The notes under the pieces are model-generated. The model did not search any database. It was not told the origin of the DNA and saw nothing but the letters and a program-made list of their open reading frames with translations. A stretch of 64,000 nucleotides of DNA from Microscilla marina ATCC 23134. GTDB taxonomy: Bacteria > Bacteroidota > Bacteroidia > Cytophagales > Microscillaceae. This document shows positions 38,670 through 46,476 of this stretch, piece after piece. The stretch is from NCBI RefSeq assembly GCF_000169175.1, contig NZ_AAWS01000009.1, positions 62,001 through 126,000 on the forward strand, written 5' to 3'. A program made the position numbers and the translations under genes. The stretch's first letter is position 1, and each line of letters starts with the position of its first letter.

Positions 38670-40241
38670 ATGAAACGTTTAACTACACTATTAAGCCTCA
38701 TGCTATTGGCGGTTGCCGGAGCGTGGGCACAACAGCGTTATATCGACGAAATTTTCACAAATGTAAACGAAACAAAAGGGGTGCGTTTTAGTACGCAAGT
38801 ACCTGAGTCTAAGCCCGGTGGAGGATGGTATGAATCGGTTACAGGGTTGCCTATCAATGCCAAGGAGCACGATACCCGCAAGCGAGATTTATTCATGGAT
38901 ATATTCAAACCTGCTGGCGATAATAATACAAACCGCCCAGTATTAATTGTATGCTTTGGTGGTGGTTTTGTAGCAGGAGATCGCAACTTGGGTGACATTA
39001 GAACGATGGCAATTCGTATGGCAAAACGAGGCTATGTTACAGCGGCTATTGATTACCGTCTTGGGATGAATGTTTTTGATGAGGGAGCTGCCCTTAGAGC
39101 GGTTTATCGTGGAGTTCAAGATGGACGCTCCGCCATTCGTTATTTCAGAGCCAATGCAGCCTCTTTGGGCGTAGACCCAAACCAGGTTTTTATTGCTGGG
39201 CATAGTGCAGGAGCATTCATTGCCGTACAAACTGCTTATTTAGACAAAGACAACGAAAGACCTGCCGATACCCGCAATTCAAGCTATCGTTGGGGTTCCT
39301 GGATTGGCTCAAGAACATATAATTTAGTTGATCAGGGGTGCCTTGACTGTGCAGGAGATAACAAACAAGTGAGTGGTGCGGCCAATGCCATTGTGTCTTT
39401 AGCTGGCGCAGTTGGTTTTTTAGAGCACATAGAAGGCAGCAGTGATATTCCTAATGTAATGTTTCACAGTAAAAATGACAATACTGTGCCCTATGATTCT
39501 GGACAACCATTTAGTAGTATTTCGTGGTTAGTGGCTGGTTTTGACCTACCTATAGCCTATGGTAGTAGCCGTATTGACTCCAGAGCAAACCAAGTAAATG
39601 CCCCCCGTGCTTTTTATTCTTATGACAGCAGAGGACACGACGTGCACGTCAATGGTAACAACCGCTCAAATCTACATAGCGATATTTTGCCTCGTATGAG
39701 CCAATATTTATACGACACCCGCCTAAGCCCTGCTGGATTGAGCATAGCAGGAGCCTCAGTTGTAAATATGCAGCAAAACAATACTCAAACCTACACCATT
39801 GATGCTGAACACCTTGCTAAGGTGAAATGGCAAATGACAGGTGGTAAAATTATCGGACAAAAAGGAAACCAAGTGACCATACGTTGGAACACCCCCGGTG
39901 AACACCGTTTGAGCGCAATACCTTATGCTGCTAACGACGCAAAAGGTAGCATGGTAAGCGTGCCAGTATTGGTAATGGGTGAAAGTGGCAGCTTACAGGC
40001 TGACTTGCAAATGTTTCCCAACCCAAGTGCCCATACACTGAAAATTAAGCTCAACGAGGAAGGTATTCACCAGGTAAAAATAGCGGTGTATAACGAAAGG
40101 GGACAAGTAGTATATCAGAACGGTGTAAATAAACAAGGAGCACAGTTTAATATAAACGTGTTGAATTTGCCACTGGGTAAATACTATATCAAGATTCAAG
40201 ACGGTGAGCGAGTAGTGCATAAAACGTTTTTGAAATACTAA
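38670..40241 (+). CDS. Secreted alpha/beta-hydrolase (esterase-like) with T9SS sorting domain, copy 1
   Basis: A 523-residue exported protein. Signal peptide: MKRLTTLLSLMLLAVAGAWA, then Q. The hydrolase domain (about 25-345) has CFGGGFVAGDRN in the oxyanion-hole place, the nucleophile elbow IAGHSAGAF (Ser about 174), an Asp in MFHSKNDNTVPYD and a His in SYDSRGHDVHV. A conserved pair of Cys (DQGCLDCAGDN) may form a disulfide. A PKD/Ig-like domain follows (about 350-435), then a type A C-terminal domain for type IX secretion (LQMFPNPSAHTLKIKL to the end, HKTFLKY). It should be released or attached at the cell surface; likely an ester or acyl hydrolase on carbohydrates (inference). Confidence 0.88.
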   Translation: MKRLTTLLSLMLLAVAGAWAQQRYIDEIFTNVNETKGVRFSTQVPESKPGGGWYESVTGLPINAKEHDTRKRDLFMDIFKPAGDNNTNRPVLIVCFGGGFVAGDRNLGDIRTMAIRMAKRGYVTAAIDYRLGMNVFDEGAALRAVYRGVQDGRSAIRYFRANAASLGVDPNQVFIAGHSAGAFIAVQTAYLDKDNERPADTRNSSYRWGSWIGSRTYNLVDQGCLDCAGDNKQVSGAANAIVSLAGAVGFLEHIEGSSDIPNVMFHSKNDNTVPYDSGQPFSSISWLVAGFDLPIAYGSSRIDSRANQVNAPRAFYSYDSRGHDVHVNGNNRSNLHSDILPRMSQYLYDTRLSPAGLSIAGASVVNMQQNNTQTYTIDAEHLAKVKWQMTGGKIIGQKGNQVTIRWNTPGEHRLSAIPYAANDAKGSMVSVPVLVMGESGSLQADLQMFPNPSAHTLKIKLNEEGIHQVKIAVYNERGQVVYQNGVNKQGAQFNINVLNLPLGKYYIKIQDGERVVHKTFLKY

Positions 40242-40302
40242 CAAACAGTGAATCGACTCTCATATTTTTAATATTCTAATTTTCAAGCAAAATGAATTGT
40301 GC

Positions 40303-40339
40303 AATCAACTGTCAGGTGTTGCCTGATAGTTGATTTTTT
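40303..40339 (+). terminator. Terminator after esterase copy 1
   Basis: Arms AATCAACTGTCAGG and CCTGATAGTTGATT (one mismatch) enclose a 5-base loop and run into TTTTT, a standard rho-independent structure 60 bases after the stop codon. Confidence 0.85.
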
Positions 40340-40466
40340 ACCAAAAACTTTCCCACAATTTTTAGTTTGGTATGGCTCAACATAGTGATAGCTTCTTTGC
40401 CAAACCAAAGCATTTTTTTGGCACCCTGTAGCAAACAATGTAAAAAATCAACAGATGTAGAGGAAA

Positions 40467-40589
40467 ATGAACAACCTATTGATTTTCAGTATGATGCTAG
40501 GTGTTTATGTTCAAGTAATAGCCATTGACTATCGCCTGAACAATGTGGACTATTGTAAGAATTGTATACCAATGAAAATATCTATATAG
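40467..40589 (+). pseudogene. Short remnant of a fourth esterase copy
   Basis: A 40-codon open frame translates with VIAIDYRLNNVD, which matches the core of the neighbouring esterases (TAAIDYRLGMNVFD). Nothing else of the gene is left around it. Most likely a fossil of another tandem copy. A chance match or a short nonfunctional ORF is possible, since only about ten residues agree. Confidence 0.4.
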
Positions 40590-40603
40590 AACAATCTCTA
40601 TGC

Positions 40604-40660
40604 TTAGCTGTACTGTACAGCGAATTACAATTTATTATACAACCAATGTAATTTTACATT
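40604..40660 (+). promoter_or_regulatory. Conserved leader with palindrome upstream of esterase copy 2
   Basis: GCTGTAC-T-GTACAGC is a perfect inverted repeat at 40607-40621, followed by TTATTATACAACCA and TAATTTTA. The same order (TTAGCTG, palindrome, TATACAACCA, ATAATTTTA) precedes copy 3. Conservation outside the coding part suggests a promoter/operator pair; Bacteroidetes -7 elements are too loose to fix a start site. Confidence 0.5.
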
Positions 40661-40677
40661 TAAATTATTTACACAAA

Positions 40678-42267
40678 ATGAAAAAGTTAACCACACTATT
40701 AAGCTTAGTGCTGTTGTTTACTTCAACTGTATGGTCACAGCAGAGATACATCGATGAAGTATTTGACAACATAAGCGAAACCCAAAATGTGCGCTTTAGT
40801 ACGCAAGTGCCCCAACCCAAAAGAGGTGGTGGTTGGTATGAGTCAATAGCAGCTGGTGTGCCCATCAATGCCAAAGAGCATGAGACTTCTAATCGTGATT
40901 TACATATGGATATCTTTCAGCCTTTTGGCGATAATAATGTGAAACGTCCAGTGTTTATTGTGTGTTTTGGTGGTGGCTTTGTAATAGGCAATCGCAAATT
41001 TGGAGACATCAGAGAGCTGGCAATTCGTATGGCAAAACGAGGCTATGTAACAGCAGCCATTGATTACCGTTTGGGAGTTAATATGTTTGATGAGGGAGCT
41101 TCATTACGAGGTGTGTATCGTGCTATACAAGATGGGCGTTCGGCAGTACGCTACTTCCGCGCCAATGCCGAAAGGTTGGGAGTAGATCCTAATCAAATAT
41201 TTATAGGAGGGCATAGCGCAGGTGCTTTTATTTCCTTGCAAAACGCCTACTTAGATCGTGACGTGGAACGTCCGGCGTCTACCCGTAAGTCAAGTTATCG
41301 CTGGGGAGCCTGGTTGGTAGAAAGAACCTACAACCTTCCTGATCAAGGGTGCCTTGATTGTGCAGGAGACAACAAACACGTCAACGGAAAAGCCAATGCA
41401 GTAGTATCTTTGGCGGGTGGACTGGGCTTTTTAGAGCATGTCGAAGGCGAAAATGATGTGCCAAGCATTATGTTTCATAGCAAGAACGACATTATAGTCA
41501 ATTATGATAAAGGGCAACCTTTTCAAAACTTCTCTTTTCTTATTGCCGGGTTTGACCTGCCAGAAGCATTTGGATCCAATCTCGTGCAAAACCGCGCCAA
41601 TAGTGTAAATGCTCCCAACAAGTTTTACTCTTATGATAAACGTGGACACGATTTGCATGTAGACGGGCTCCTTAACAGTGCGCTTGGTCGCAAAAAATTG
41701 CACAGCGACATAGTGCCACGCATTGCTCAATATTTATATGATGCGCGTTTGCGTCCCGCTGGCTTTGGTGTGTCAGGGGCTACTGTAGTGCGCCTATCAG
41801 CTACAAATACCCAAACCTATACTGCCGATGTAGCCAAAGATGCCCAAGTTCAGTGGCAGGTAGAAGGTGGTAAAATAGTAAAGCAAACTGGTAACCAGGT
41901 AACTATAAGTTGGAACATCCCTGGTGAGCATACTTTAAGTGCTGTACCTTATAATACAAATGGAGCTAAAGGCAATGCGGTAAAAGTACCTGTATTGGTC
42001 ATGGATAATCTCCAGGAGTTGAAGGCTGACCTACAGATGTATCCTAACCCTAGTGCACGTGTACTTAAGATTAAGCTCAACGAGGAAGACATCAACGAAG
42101 TGAAAGCCATAGTATACAACGAAAGAGGACAAACCGTGTATCATGGGAGCTTGCAAAAACAAGGTGCCCAGTTTAACCTCAACGTATTGAAATTGCCTTT
42201 GGGTAAATACTATATCAGAATACAAAATGGCGAAAGAATGCTCCATAAAACCTTTCTAAAATACTAA
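40678..42267 (+). CDS. Secreted alpha/beta-hydrolase (esterase-like) with T9SS sorting domain, copy 2
   Basis: The frame opens at 40600, but ATG 40678 begins a signal peptide (MKKLTTLLSLVLLFTSTVWS) that matches copies 1 and 3, giving 529 residues. Domain order is as in copy 1: CFGGGFVIGNRK, GGHSAGAF nucleophile, MFHSKNDIIVNYD, SYDKRGHDLHV, the CLDC pair, an Ig/PKD-like domain and a T9SS type A sorting domain ending HKTFLKY. The last ~170 residues are nearly identical to copy 3 (six differences), whereas the hydrolase domains differ much more. This points to recent gene conversion of the 3' part. The LHV stretch after the catalytic His is longer than in copy 1. Confidence 0.88.
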   Translation: MKKLTTLLSLVLLFTSTVWSQQRYIDEVFDNISETQNVRFSTQVPQPKRGGGWYESIAAGVPINAKEHETSNRDLHMDIFQPFGDNNVKRPVFIVCFGGGFVIGNRKFGDIRELAIRMAKRGYVTAAIDYRLGVNMFDEGASLRGVYRAIQDGRSAVRYFRANAERLGVDPNQIFIGGHSAGAFISLQNAYLDRDVERPASTRKSSYRWGAWLVERTYNLPDQGCLDCAGDNKHVNGKANAVVSLAGGLGFLEHVEGENDVPSIMFHSKNDIIVNYDKGQPFQNFSFLIAGFDLPEAFGSNLVQNRANSVNAPNKFYSYDKRGHDLHVDGLLNSALGRKKLHSDIVPRIAQYLYDARLRPAGFGVSGATVVRLSATNTQTYTADVAKDAQVQWQVEGGKIVKQTGNQVTISWNIPGEHTLSAVPYNTNGAKGNAVKVPVLVMDNLQELKADLQMYPNPSARVLKIKLNEEDINEVKAIVYNERGQTVYHGSLQKQGAQFNLNVLKLPLGKYYIRIQNGERMLHKTFLKY

Positions 42268-42307
42268 TGATTACTTTAAGCCTATCATAGTTTAGAACTA
42301 AGTAGCT

Positions 42308-42340
42308 AAGGTATTTGCAACAAATTGTTGTAAATGCCTT
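42308..42340 (+). terminator. Hairpin after esterase copy 2
   Basis: Fourteen-base arms (AAGGTATTTGCAAC and GTTGTAAATGCCTT, two G-T pairs) with a 5-base loop, 40 bases after the stop. The T-run is weak (GGTTACATTTT), so termination may be partial. Confidence 0.6.
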
Positions 42341-42497
42341 GGTTACATTTTAGCTGATTTTTTTTGCTTGACACAGTACTAATAGTCATTAATTGACCAG
42401 TATTATCCATGAATATTCGCTGATTTTTTCAAGAAAATAAACAGTCCATCACCAGTCCATGCTTGTGGGTGGATTGCTCCAGAAGGTAAGACGTGCG

Positions 42498-42556
42498 TTT
42501 AGCTGTATGGTGCAGCTAAATGTATTTTAATATACAACCACTATAATTTTAAACAT
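42498..42556 (+). promoter_or_regulatory. Conserved leader with palindrome upstream of esterase copy 3
   Basis: TTTAGCTG and CAGCTAAA form 8-base arms around a 7-base spacer (42498-42520), followed by TATACAACCA and ATAATTTTA as before copy 2. The 306-base gap between the two genes has no other recognisable feature besides the hairpin above. Confidence 0.5.
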
Positions 42557-42573
42557 CAAATTTATTACTTGGA

Positions 42574-44178
42574 ATGAAAAGAGTAACCACACTATTAAGT
42601 CTTGTATTGCTGTTGAGCTCTACAGTATGGTCGCAGCAACGATACCTCAATGAGGTGTTTGCCAATGTAAGCGAAACTCAAAATGTACGGTTTAGCACGC
42701 AAGTGCCCCAACCCAAAAAAGGCGGAGGTTGGTATGCCACCATTTCGGCTGGTTTGCCTATTAATGTCAAAGAACATGACACTTATAACCGCAATTTGTA
42801 CATGGACATCTTTCAGCCCTTTGGCGATACCAAGGTGAAACGTCCTGTATTTATTGTGTGTTTTGGTGGCGGCTTTGTGATAGGCAACCGCAAGTATGGC
42901 GATATCAGAGACCTGGCAATTAGCATGGCAAAGCGAGGCTATGTAACAGCCGCTATCGATTACCGTTTGGGAATGAATGTATTTGATGAAGAGGCAGCAC
43001 TAAGAGCCGTTTATCGTGGCGTACAAGATGGTCGCTCGGCGGTGCGTTATTTTCGCGCCAATGCCGAAAGGTTGGGCATAGATCCTGACCAAATATTTCT
43101 AGCAGGACATAGCGCAGGTGGGTTCATTTCCTTACAAAATGCTTACTTAGATCGTGACGCAGAGCGTCCAGCAGCTACACGTAGCACCCGGTACCGTTGG
43201 AAAGGCTGGTTTAGGTCAAAATCGTACAACTTGCCCGACCAAGGGTGTCTTGATTGTGTAGGAGACAACAAACACTTAGATGGAAAAGCCAATGCAGTGG
43301 TATCGCTGGCAGGGGCGTTGGGCTATCTGGAGCATATAGAAGGTAGTACCGACGTACCAACCCTTATGTTTCATAGTAGTAACGACCTTGCGGTTTCTTA
43401 TGGAGCAAAACAACCGTTTAAAATTATTTCTCCCTTAGTATTGGGGTTTGACTTGCCTGTGTCTTATGGTGGCAGTATGGTGGATGGTAGGGCAAGAGAC
43501 AGGGGAGCCCCTCGTAAGTTTTATTCTTATAACAGACGTGGCCATTTTGTGCATGTAAAAGGTGGAGATATCTCTAGTTTTTTTGGCAGTGTACTCAACT
43601 TAGGGCACCTACATACAGATGTTTTGCCACGTATCAGTCAATTCTTGTACGATACGCGTTTGCGCCCTGCCGGCTTTGGTGTGTCGGGGGCTACTGTAGT
43701 GCGCCTATCGGCTACAAATACCCAAACCTATACTGCCGATGTAGCCAAAGATGCCCAAGTTCAGTGGCAGGTAGAAGGTGGTAAAATAGTAAAGCAAGTT
43801 GGCAACCAGGTAACTGTAAGTTGGAACACCCCCGGTGAGCATACCTTAAGTGCGGTGCCTTATAATACAAATGGAGCCAAAGGCAATGCTGTAAAAGTAC
43901 CTGTATTGGTCATGGATAACCTCCAGGAGTTGAAGGCTGACCTACAGATGTATCCTAACCCTAGTGCACGTGTACTTAAGATTAAGCTCAACGAGGAAGA
44001 CATCAATGAAGTGAAAGCCATAGTATACAATGAAAGAGGACAAACCGTGTATCAGGGGAGCTTGCAAAAACAAGGTACCCAGTTTAACCTCAACGTATTG
44101 AAATTGCCTTTGGGTAAATACTATATAAAAATACAAAACGGAGAGCGAATGTTGCACAAAACTTTTTTGAAGTACTAA
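42574..44178 (+). CDS. Secreted alpha/beta-hydrolase (esterase-like) with T9SS sorting domain, copy 3
   Basis: A 534-residue protein with signal peptide MKRVTTLLSLVLLLSSTVWS. The hydrolase shows CFGGGFVIGNRK, AGHSAGGF (Ser about 176), MFHSSNDLAVSYG and SYNRRGHFVHVKG, plus the CLDC pair (QGCLDCVGDN). The Ig/PKD-like domain and T9SS sorting domain (LQMYPNPSARVLKIKL to HKTFLKY) are almost the same as in copy 2. An insertion after the catalytic His (GGDISSFFGSVLNLG) makes this copy longest. All three copies keep the presumed catalytic triad, so all are probably active and differ mainly in substrate pocket. Confidence 0.88.
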   Translation: MKRVTTLLSLVLLLSSTVWSQQRYLNEVFANVSETQNVRFSTQVPQPKKGGGWYATISAGLPINVKEHDTYNRNLYMDIFQPFGDTKVKRPVFIVCFGGGFVIGNRKYGDIRDLAISMAKRGYVTAAIDYRLGMNVFDEEAALRAVYRGVQDGRSAVRYFRANAERLGIDPDQIFLAGHSAGGFISLQNAYLDRDAERPAATRSTRYRWKGWFRSKSYNLPDQGCLDCVGDNKHLDGKANAVVSLAGALGYLEHIEGSTDVPTLMFHSSNDLAVSYGAKQPFKIISPLVLGFDLPVSYGGSMVDGRARDRGAPRKFYSYNRRGHFVHVKGGDISSFFGSVLNLGHLHTDVLPRISQFLYDTRLRPAGFGVSGATVVRLSATNTQTYTADVAKDAQVQWQVEGGKIVKQVGNQVTVSWNTPGEHTLSAVPYNTNGAKGNAVKVPVLVMDNLQELKADLQMYPNPSARVLKIKLNEEDINEVKAIVYNERGQTVYQGSLQKQGTQFNLNVLKLPLGKYYIKIQNGERMLHKTFLKY

Positions 44179-44211
44179 AAATGACTTAATCTCGAATATA
44201 TTATGCGTAAT

Positions 44212-44243
44212 CAATCACCAGACAATGTTTGGTGATTGTTTTA
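44212..44243 (+). terminator. Terminator after esterase copy 3
   Basis: Arms CAATCACCA and TGGTGATTG with a 9-base loop followed by TTTTATTT, 33 bases after the stop. Confidence 0.85.
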
Positions 44244-44305
44244 TTTGAGAGAAGTTGAAAAGTGACCACATAAAGTTGTACTATTTATTTGAAGATAAAC
44301 TACCC

Positions 44306-44346
44306 AATCAATTGTCAGTTAATTACTTGGCAATTGATTTTTTTTA
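44306..44346 (+). terminator. Second stem-loop terminator upstream of sigma-like gene
   Basis: Arms AATCAATTG and CAATTGATT enclose a spacer of about 14 bases and run into eight T. It insulates the small sigma-like gene from the esterase array; the sequence resembles the terminator of copy 1, so it may be a leftover of an earlier duplication. Confidence 0.75.
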
Positions 44347-44516
44347 TCATAAAACTGGTCATTTTTAAGGTGATTATGCCCAGTCTAACAAAATGCTAAC
44401 ACCTGATGTTGGCCATTGCTCATTGTTTTCACGAATTATGTAATAAGTATTTTAAAAAACTATAGAGAACTGAACCCTATTGATTAATAAACAACCTTTT
44501 TTAAATATCCAGGAAA

Positions 44517-44795
44517 ATGAAAAATGATGAGTTATTTTGGCAAAAACTGATAGAAGGAGATAAAAATACAGTCAAAGAAATATTTCAACTCAATGTGCCC
44601 TTATTGGTCAAATACGGCTGTAGGTTTACCAGCAACGATACCATCATTGATGAATGTATCGTTGAAGTGTTTCTTAACCTTTGGAAAAACCGCCAAGCAC
44701 TAGATAAAAAAGGGACTGTTAAAATATATTTAATGAAATCGTTGAGCCAACAAATCAAAGCAAATCAAAGACAACGCCAGCTGAAACGCGCCTAA
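44517..44795 (+). CDS. Orphan ECF sigma factor region 2-like protein
   Basis: A 92-residue protein. DELFWQKLIEGDKNTVKEIF, then LVKYGCRFTSNDTIIDECIV, EVFLNLWKNRQAL and KIYLMKSLSQQIKANQRQRQ fit region 1.2-2 of Bacteroidetes ECF sigma factors (-10 recognition and core binding). A normal ECF protein has about 180 residues with a region 4 helix-turn-helix. Here the frame stops right after region 2, and I find no region 4 in other frames downstream. An AGGAAA-like sequence precedes the ATG, and a strong terminator follows. Either a truncated relic or a stand-alone sigma2 protein that could act as competitor or need a partner. Confidence 0.65.
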   Translation: MKNDELFWQKLIEGDKNTVKEIFQLNVPLLVKYGCRFTSNDTIIDECIVEVFLNLWKNRQALDKKGTVKIYLMKSLSQQIKANQRQRQLKRA

Positions 44796-45286
44796 GGTGT
44801 TATTGTTAGTATAAACTCTTCAAATAATTATATACTTATTACTCTTGTGCTGTATAGGGCAAGAGTTTTTTTTGTTATATAGCCTTCAGGTTCAACCTTG
44901 TTTTTCTATGCTTAAAAGCAATCGTGTGATTTGCCTCAAGTAATAAAGTGCAAAAAAAACTGAAATCAGGTACTTTGTACTTTTATGAGGTTTTTCTCAT
45001 AACTTATAGACATTGCTTTTGCATAGCCTCTATATATGTTGGTTTATTTATCTTTATTTTTTGATAGTAAGACGAAAACTATCCATACAAATACAAAAAA
45101 TATATTTTCATACTGTGAAATACAAGTTACCCAAAAACAGTGTTCTAGAGTATGAAAAATACAGTGAATGTAATGTTTTATGTAAAATCATAATATTTTT
45201 TTATATTTTTTAGAATCATCAAGATATTTTGTATTATTACAACAACTTTAATTTATTACCATTCACCTTAAATCAAAAACCAATAT
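44796..45286. other. 491-base gap before the pspA operon
   Basis: Apart from the terminator at 44841-44873 I see only AT-rich sequence, with the pspA promoter presumably within the last 150 bases. A 66-codon open frame on the plus strand here has no credible composition and is not accepted. Confidence 0.5.
44841..44873 (+). terminator. Terminator after sigma-like gene
   Basis: Arms ACTCTTG and CAAGAGT enclose 12 bases and run into eight T, 45 bases after the stop. Confidence 0.85.
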
Positions 45287-45961
45287 ATGGGTATCTTTGG
45301 TAGAATTTCTGACATTTTTAAAGCAAACATTAACGACGCACTTGACAACGCTGAAGATCCTTCCAAGATGATCAAGTTGATGGTGGTAGAAATGCAAGAA
45401 TCTATTTCTAAAGCCACATCTGGTCTTGCCACTGCAATGGCACAGGAAAAAAAGCTGGAACGTGATTATAAACAACACGCCAAGGCTGCGCAACAATGGG
45501 AGCAAAAAGCAATGCAGGCGCTCAGCGCTGGCAATGAGGACTTAGCCCGCAAGGCGTTGGCTAAAAAAGCAGACTCAGAAGGACAAGCCAATCAATACAA
45601 AGGCATGTACGATCAGGCGGCTTCTACTACCAGCAAGCTCAAAGGCCAGGTAGATATGCTTAAATCTAAGCTAAGCGAAGCAAGGATGAAAGAGTCTACA
45701 TTACAGGCAAGAAGCGAGGCAGCCAAGGCTCAAAAGCAAATTGCTAAAGAGGTAGGCAGCCTTGATTTTAGCAGTAGTTTTTCTAAGTTTGACAAGTTTG
45801 AAGAAAAAATCCTTAAGCAAGAAGCAGAAGCCCAAGCTTTTACCGAGCTGGCTGAAGGTGAGAATGCCTCACTAGATGATGACTTCAAAATGCTTGAGCA
45901 AAACTCGGCCGTTGATGATGACCTGGCTCGTTTGCGTGCTAAACTAAATCAAGGTGGTTAA
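45287..45961 (+). CDS. pspA: PspA/IM30 family membrane-stress protein
   Basis: A 224-residue, almost fully helical protein. MGIFGRISDIFKANINDALD is the amphipathic N-terminal helix that binds membranes, and DNAEDPSKMIKLMVVEMQES is the most conserved part of the family. Long coiled-coil helices follow to about residue 165. PspA-family ESCRT-III-like proteins assemble on the inner membrane and protect it when proton-motive force or lipid order is disturbed. It begins a three-gene unit with the YbjN-like and GIDE-like genes (45 and 20 bases apart). No PspF-type regulator and no PspBC is nearby. Confidence 0.92.
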   Translation: MGIFGRISDIFKANINDALDNAEDPSKMIKLMVVEMQESISKATSGLATAMAQEKKLERDYKQHAKAAQQWEQKAMQALSAGNEDLARKALAKKADSEGQANQYKGMYDQAASTTSKLKGQVDMLKSKLSEARMKESTLQARSEAAKAQKQIAKEVGSLDFSSSFSKFDKFEEKILKQEAEAQAFTELAEGENASLDDDFKMLEQNSAVDDDLARLRAKLNQGG

Positions 45962-46006
45962 GTCTTAATTATTTACATAGAACAAATATTTAAATTTAAA
46001 TAAACT

Positions 46007-46456
46007 ATGCCAAAATTCACTGTTTTAAAAACTGGCGTTAATGAAGGGCTCATTAACAAAACCAAAGAAGTAGTAGAAGGATACATGGAAAAGCTGTTTC
46101 ATGACTATGAAATAGTTCAAATTGATGATTTCTACACCTTTACTTTCGGTACTGTTACTGTTACTATTCAGGTGCTACCCTGGCATAGCGACGATGTATT
46201 GGTAAAAGTATACTCTTATCTTGCCGAAGACATAGAAATCAATGCTTCGCTTACCGAAGAGTTACTTCGTTTAAATGCTAACATTCCTTTCGGAGGATTT
46301 GGGTTAGCTTTTGATGGAACTGTATCGTTTAGCTATTCATTGGCTGGTAAAAACCTTGACTTGAATGAGTTTGAGGCAGCAGTACAAATGGTTGCAAAAA
46401 CTGCAGATGAGTACGATGATTTGATTCAAGAGAACAAATCTTTGACCATCAACTAA
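46007..46456 (+). CDS. YbjN/type III secretion chaperone-like protein
   Basis: A 149-residue cytosolic protein with no signal and no membrane segment. The pattern is alpha-beta: YEIVQIDDFYTFTFGTVTVT and VTIQVLPWHSDDVLVKVYSY are strands, then LTEELLRLNANIPFGGFGLA, followed by FDGTVSFSYSLAG. It fits the YbjN / T3S-chaperone-like fold, where LLRLN.....GxF is typical. Its place between pspA and a membrane GIDE-like gene suggests it links the stress sensor and the membrane protein. Family assignment is by pattern only. Confidence 0.7.
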   Translation: MPKFTVLKTGVNEGLINKTKEVVEGYMEKLFHDYEIVQIDDFYTFTFGTVTVTIQVLPWHSDDVLVKVYSYLAEDIEINASLTEELLRLNANIPFGGFGLAFDGTVSFSYSLAGKNLDLNEFEAAVQMVAKTADEYDDLIQENKSLTIN

Positions 46457-46476
46457 TTTTAGAAAACACAAAGATT

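Larger units (their letters stand above)
40242..40677. other. Gap between esterase copies 1 and 2
   Basis: The gap holds the terminator of copy 1, a 40-codon remnant that resembles part of the esterase (listed separately), and the leader of copy 2 with a perfect palindrome. Otherwise AT-rich, no further gene seen. Confidence 0.6.
44179..44516. other. 338-base gap with two terminators
   Basis: Contains two strong hairpins (listed separately) and the region upstream of the sigma-like gene. No additional gene is seen. Confidence 0.6.

Noticed and set aside
45013-45213. 66-codon plus-strand open frame upstream of pspA
   Set aside because: Composition follows the local AT bias (Tyr, Phe, Ile, Lys) and no conserved motif is seen; it occupies the likely promoter region of pspA.
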